A stretch of 64,000 bases of DNA from Sanguinoderma infundibulare (lineage: Eukaryota > Basidiomycota > Agaricomycetes > Polyporales > Polyporaceae). The stretch covers positions 1,674,001 to 1,738,000 of the forward strand of contig JAVLRN010000006.1 in assembly GCA_032821775.1 (NCBI GenBank). Direction: 5' to 3'. The notes beneath the pieces were generated by a model. The model made no database searches. It was not told the origin of the DNA and saw nothing but the letters and a program-made list of their open reading frames with translations. Position numbers and translations under genes: made by a program. Below are positions 59,912-64,000 of this stretch, in pieces (positions within the stretch are counted from its first letter, which is position 1; every line of letters begins with the position of its first letter).

Positions 59912-62737
59912 TTAGGTGGTAATCAATGTCGTCATGCGATACGCTGCACTCACTCTTTCCGCGATCGCATAGACGGTCGTTTGGGGGTGCGTCGCAATCA
60001 ACATCGGGATAACGGACGCGTCGACGACGCGCAGATTGGACGTGCCGTAGACCTTCAGGGTCTTCGGGTCGACCACACCTGACACGAATATCGCCGTCAG
60101 CATTTCCGCTTGGCAAGGCCCCGCAGCCTGAGGTCCCTTACCTCCTAGCTCTCGGGGAACCATCGCTGCCGTACCCACGGGATGGAATCCGGGGATCAGG
60201 AATGTCTTGATGTAGCTGCGCGAGTGGTGGTCAACGGGCGGGGAAAGACGCTCCGTTGTCAAGAAGCCGCTTACTCTAGCCACTCGGCGTCGGTCGTGGT
60301 CGCGTTGAAAGACGGCTCGTGCGCGGCCACGATGAACGACGCGAGGGGCTCGGTCTCGACGATCTTCCGGACGAATTTCGCGCCCTCGGTGACGACTTGC
60401 AGATCTACGAACGATGCGCGCATGATGCCGTCAAGGGGGGGGGGGGGCGGCGAGGATCGCCGAAGGAAAGACATGCTTACCGATACTCTTGTCGCCATAC
60501 TTGGGGTCTATGGCCGGCTGGACGAGGGGATCGGTGGAGTTGACGTGCTGCGGCGTTTCCAAATTGGAATGTTGTCCGGCACGTTAGCTACGCAACACAA
60601 ACGGCGTGATGGCGTGGTGCTGTCAAACGTACCACCGTACCGCGACTGAACGGATGCTACGGAGGAGGAGGGCTCCATCAGCTCGAGTGTCACAATCGAA
60701 ACGATGAGCGCCGACCATATTGGCTGTGTTCACGGTGAGGTACGCAGAACCGGGGGTGGGGCTGAGTGCCGTCATCCCTCCACCAGGATACATCATGAGC
60801 TCGACGTATGCGACGTCGTCCGCTGACAGCCAGCCGTATTGGATTTGGTACTGCGCCTTGGTCAAGGCGGACAGGCTGGGTACATGGAGGAGCTCCTGAG
60901 CCCGTGCTTCGAAGGAGGATAGAACGGCGTCGGGAACCACCGACTTCAGCGGAGGGAACGTCAATGGAGCTTGGACCATCGCAAAGATGCCGGTGCCGCT
61001 CGCAACACTAGGCCCAGGTGAGAAGGTGTTCTCTTGAATGACGCATACAAACATACTATTCCGCTTGCTGCTCAGCCAGGTAAGTCGCGTTATTCCTGAG
61101 CACGTCTGTGGGGAGCGATCAGCGTAGCGCGAGTGGGCAGCGCGGTAACATCTTACCGTACGTAAAGGTAGTGCTGAGGATCTCGAAGTCTTGCGCCAGA
61201 AACGTGTGATCCTGTTGGTCATGAGCCACGAGCCGTCCGCGGAGCTAAGAGATTCAGTTTCACCTGGAGATTTTCCCCGACGCCCGGTAGATCAAGCAAG
61301 CTTTCAATGCCAACGCTTTCAAGGAGAGATTTGTTCCCGATTCCTAGGGCGGAATAAGATATACCGCTGCAAAAACAACCACTGCGACTCACCTGACAGC
61401 TCTAGCAGATGAGGAGTTTGAAACGTGCCTGCCGACAGTACGACTTCCTTGCGTGCGTATATTGTTCCCGTTATGCCGGTTTCGTTGACGGCTACGACGT
61501 AGACACTGTCTGCTTGCAAGTACCCGGAGGAATTGGCGAAACTAATTTTTGTAGCCTATCGCGCATATGAACATGGAAGCCATTTCGTATTCCCAACGAG
61601 CGCTTACATGGGTGGTGAGGAAGACGGTCAGGTTTGGCCTGTCCGCGCTGATGTTGTAGTACGTGCTCGCTGAGTAAGACCGTTTTCCGACGTTCTTCAC
61701 TCGGTCAACGGCCACTTCTACGTTGTAGATGCCAGTAGCATTGCCCTCGTCCTGCGGAGCGGCAGTCAGGAAACCATGGTTGGACAGGAAACGTGCACAA
61801 ACGTACTGGATCGCTATTCGTTGGAATACCCAGATTGTTGACCGCCTCCACGAACGGGTCTGTGATGTTCGAGTACAGAACGTTGAACGACGGCTAGAAA
61901 AAAATACGCGTCATGGATGAACGGTGCGAACGAGATAGGCTGAGCTCACTTGAACGGGGCCATGCTGACCATGGTATAGATAGAACCTTTCTTGAGAGAC
62001 TTGTTGCGCTCCTGGGAAAAGTTGTGCAGGCGTCTGTGGTGAGTCGGCCTCCGTCTTCTTGAAGTATGGGAGCAGAGCGTTCCAATTCCATCCTTCAGCA
62101 CCGAGCTGGGTTCACTAGAATGAGGAAGATAGCGAGACTATTGAAACGGTGCTCGAGGCTGACCTTCTCCCAAGCATCGTATTCCTTGGCCGAGGCTCTG
62201 TCCCATACCATGTAATTCAAGCCGCTAGTGCCACCGAGCATTTTCCCTCTGGCCTGTTCGAGGACATTGCCATTGAGTGCCTCTTGGGGGACGCTTTCGA
62301 ACCTCCAATCGAAATCAGGATTCCCGACAGCCTGACCAAAAAGTTCTGGTGATATTTAGTTGTCGAGCATGTACCGTACGAGTAAGCATCAGTGCAAGGA
62401 CCTACCGGGAGTGTCAACGAGGGGTTCATTAATATGATGAGTGCCAGCTTCGATCACTGCGACGGTGGTGTCTGGATCTTCGCTAAGGCGCGCTGCTATC
62501 ACAAGTCCGGCGGTTCCGCCGCCTTGTGAGCGAAATAGATGGTGTCAGTACGCTGTGTATAGAGACTTTAATAACACTTGCCTATCACCACATAATCGAA
62601 TGTTCGAATTCTGCCACTGCCTGTAGTCCAATGAATCCCTTGGCTTCGGGTTATGAGATAGATGAACACTTACCTTGACCGGAAGCGTGGACTAGAGTGG
62701 TGAGTGCGTAAGCCGCAAGCGTGAGGCGCAAAAGCAT
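59912..62737 (-). CDS. Secreted GMC oxidoreductase
   Basis: FAD-dependent glucose-methanol-choline oxidoreductase, the class that feeds H2O2 to lignin-degrading enzymes. Signal peptide [20 protein letters not shown]. The FAD motif [20 protein letters not shown] spans an intron with a GC donor (62523-62581). Then [65 protein letters not shown] and the C-terminal catalytic segments [15 protein letters not shown] and [19 protein letters not shown] count about 15 exons on the minus strand, ending TAA 59912-59914. One intron, between DPKYGDKSI and [12 protein letters not shown] (about 60433-60482), has a GTAAGC donor but only TTG where an AG acceptor should be, next to a 13-base homopolymer. The gene may be damaged or the base miscalled. 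Substrate unknown. Confidence 0.85.
60435..60447. repeat. 13-G homopolymer in a GMC intron
   Basis: Thirteen consecutive G on the + strand, that is a poly-C tract just upstream of the expected acceptor on the coding strand. Confidence 0.95.
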
Positions 62738-63765
62738 CCTGGTGAAAATACCGGGCAGTAAAGGAACAGGTTGCAAGGATACGGGACAGCGAAGGAACAG
62801 AGTGCAAGGGGGCTTCCCAAGAACGCTGTCCGTGGCCCTCCTTCCAGTTGGTTGGATATCGGGAGATATTGCATCACGAGCACAGAGTCCAATGACAAAT
62901 ATGCGGTATGATCGCAGATGGCGGGGCGAAACGCACTGGGAGAAGCTTCTTGATGGGAGAGACGGCCGCAGCACCGCCGGGAGCTTTCAAGGAGGCGTCC
63001 TCGACATAGATAGAACTCAACCGTTCTAACGGGTGCCCGAGAGGAGACTCTGAGCTTCTACAGCTGCACGTCAGCTCTATTACACTCTTGACGACATAGG
63101 CTGCACTTACGTGATAAATTTTGGTGGCGAAGAAGGCACAGATACTTGTTGCTAGCTATACCGTCCGTCCCTGACTGTCATCCGCGAACACATAGATTCT
63201 AGGCGCCCGGGTGGCATAAAACATCATGTCAGGTGACCGTCCTCATGCTGTCTATCACACTCTTCTCGCCCTCCTCGTTAGCAAGACACTCATCCACACC
63301 CAGGGACTTAGCAAAGGCGGAAGTCAGATTTTCCTCCCCTGGTGGTCTCCCCGCTTTTCGATTACCCTACATGTTTCGTTTACTCATTTCGGAGAGGCGC
63401 TCCTTCCTGTAGACGACCACACGTCGCTACCAGTGCGCATACATAGTGTGATGGTACATGACCGATATCCCATCACTTGAATTATCAGATTCCGAAGCGA
63501 AGTCACTACATAGCTCCGTCTGGTGGCACCCGGTGCAGTTCTACCGCCGTTGTGACTCATCGACATCGGCCGAAGCAAACCCTGTAAGCCGATGCAGATA
63601 GGCATAAAGAGTCTGCAAAGCTCGATACCCAAGCATCGCCCCAGACATTGCGAAGCATCTTCCCCCATCGCTCCAACTCGTGGTATGTAACTCCGGCTGG
63701 GCGTTCTAGACGAGTTAAATCAATAGCTAACATGTTCTTAACCAAGCACAGCGGGCAGTCGCAAC
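62738..63765. promoter_or_regulatory. Intergenic region between divergent GMC and methyltransferase genes
   Basis: About 1 kb. Small open frames on both strands are unlike any family I know. Contains the presumed promoters of both genes. Confidence 0.4.
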
Positions 63766-64000
63766 ATGTCGCAGGACTCCACTAGCATTCATGTCTACAC
63801 TCACGGCCACCATGAGTCCGTCCTACGTTCGCACACCTGGCGTACGGCACAGAACTCCGCCGCGTACCTCCTTCCCCACCTGAAACCCAACATGACCTTC
63901 CTCGACATTGGTTGCGGCCCCGGAACCATTTCCGCCGATATCGCCAAGAACTACGTCCCCGAGGGGCACGTCACCGGCCTCGATGTCCCAGGCGTCTTGG
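63766..64000 (+). CDS. Class I SAM-dependent methyltransferase, 3' partial
   Basis: Open from the ATG at 63766 to the window edge. It begins MSQDSTSIHVYTHGHHESVL, then SAAYLLPHLKPNMTFLDIGCGPGTISADIAK with the SAM-binding motif I (LDIGCGPG) and the acidic motif II in VTGLDVPG. This is the N-terminal third of a UbiE/COQ5-type small-molecule methyltransferase common in fungi. Substrate cannot be inferred. No intron is seen in the visible part. Confidence 0.88.
   Translation, partial: MSQDSTSIHVYTHGHHESVLRSHTWRTAQNSAAYLLPHLKPNMTFLDIGCGPGTISADIAKNYVPEGHVTGLDVPGVL

Overview
This window is nuclear DNA of a basidiomycete fungus, most likely an Agaricomycete. The genes are intron-dense, with about 100 introns of mostly 50-65 nt, frequent GT[A/G]NGT donors and very short exons. 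Their products are typically fungal (Slt2-type MAP kinase, Zn2Cys6 regulator, V-ATPase subunit G, Nbp35, SAGA subunits, glycogen debranching enzyme, GMC oxidoreductase). Gene models were built by eye from splice signals and conserved protein motifs, so exon edges are inferences unless the text says otherwise.

Layout. 1-4351: LIM/RhoGAP protein (5' end cut off). 5107-6773: ribosomal genes uS19 (RPS15, -) and P2 (+). 7753-10827: Zn2Cys6 regulator with a 32-Gln run. 11387-16549: V-ATPase G (-) and symplekin/Pta1 (+). 16863-20025: Pol III subunit Rpc53 (-) and hypoxanthine/xanthine phosphoribosyltransferase (+). 20732-22319: mitoferrin-like carrier. 22320-25847: gene-poor stretch with a P450 relic. 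25848-28751: TAF10 and a dihydrodiol-dehydrogenase-like oxidoreductase (both -). 29167-31754: F-box protein. 32219-36003: Ada1/Hfi1 (-) and a makorin-like CCCH/RING protein (+). 36755-39638: cell-wall-integrity MAPK. 39970-42898: Nbp35 (-) and a PAAF1/Rpn14-like WD40 protein (+). 43356-44778: SDR (-). 45530-50550: CCCH/RRM/RBR E3 ligase gene split by a 1.84-kb transposon. 50743-51607: decayed 2OG-Fe(II) oxygenase. 52388-59326: Sgf73 (-) and glycogen debranching enzyme (+). 59912-62737: GMC oxidoreductase (-). 63766-end: start of a SAM methyltransferase.

How the genes relate. They are housekeeping genes in many pathways rather than one operon-like system, but at least nine pairs are head to head over roughly 0.2-1 kb. 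Three SAGA or SAGA/TFIID subunits (TAF10, Ada1, Sgf73) lie within 28 kb.

The most unusual object is the terminal-inverted-repeat element at 46839-48675. It sits inside the coding sequence of the RBR ligase gene and is flanked by a TA duplication. Removing it together with one TA copy joins the two halves of the gene in a single open frame. It has about 90-bp TIRs, a palindromic 10-mer in eight symmetrically placed copies, two outward-facing tRNA-like units with oligo-T ends, a 33-bp central hairpin and no transposase. Other unusual signals are four GC-AG introns, exons of 5, 7, 9, 10 and 13 nt, two first exons consisting only of ATG, and a GMC intron that seems to lack an AG acceptor.
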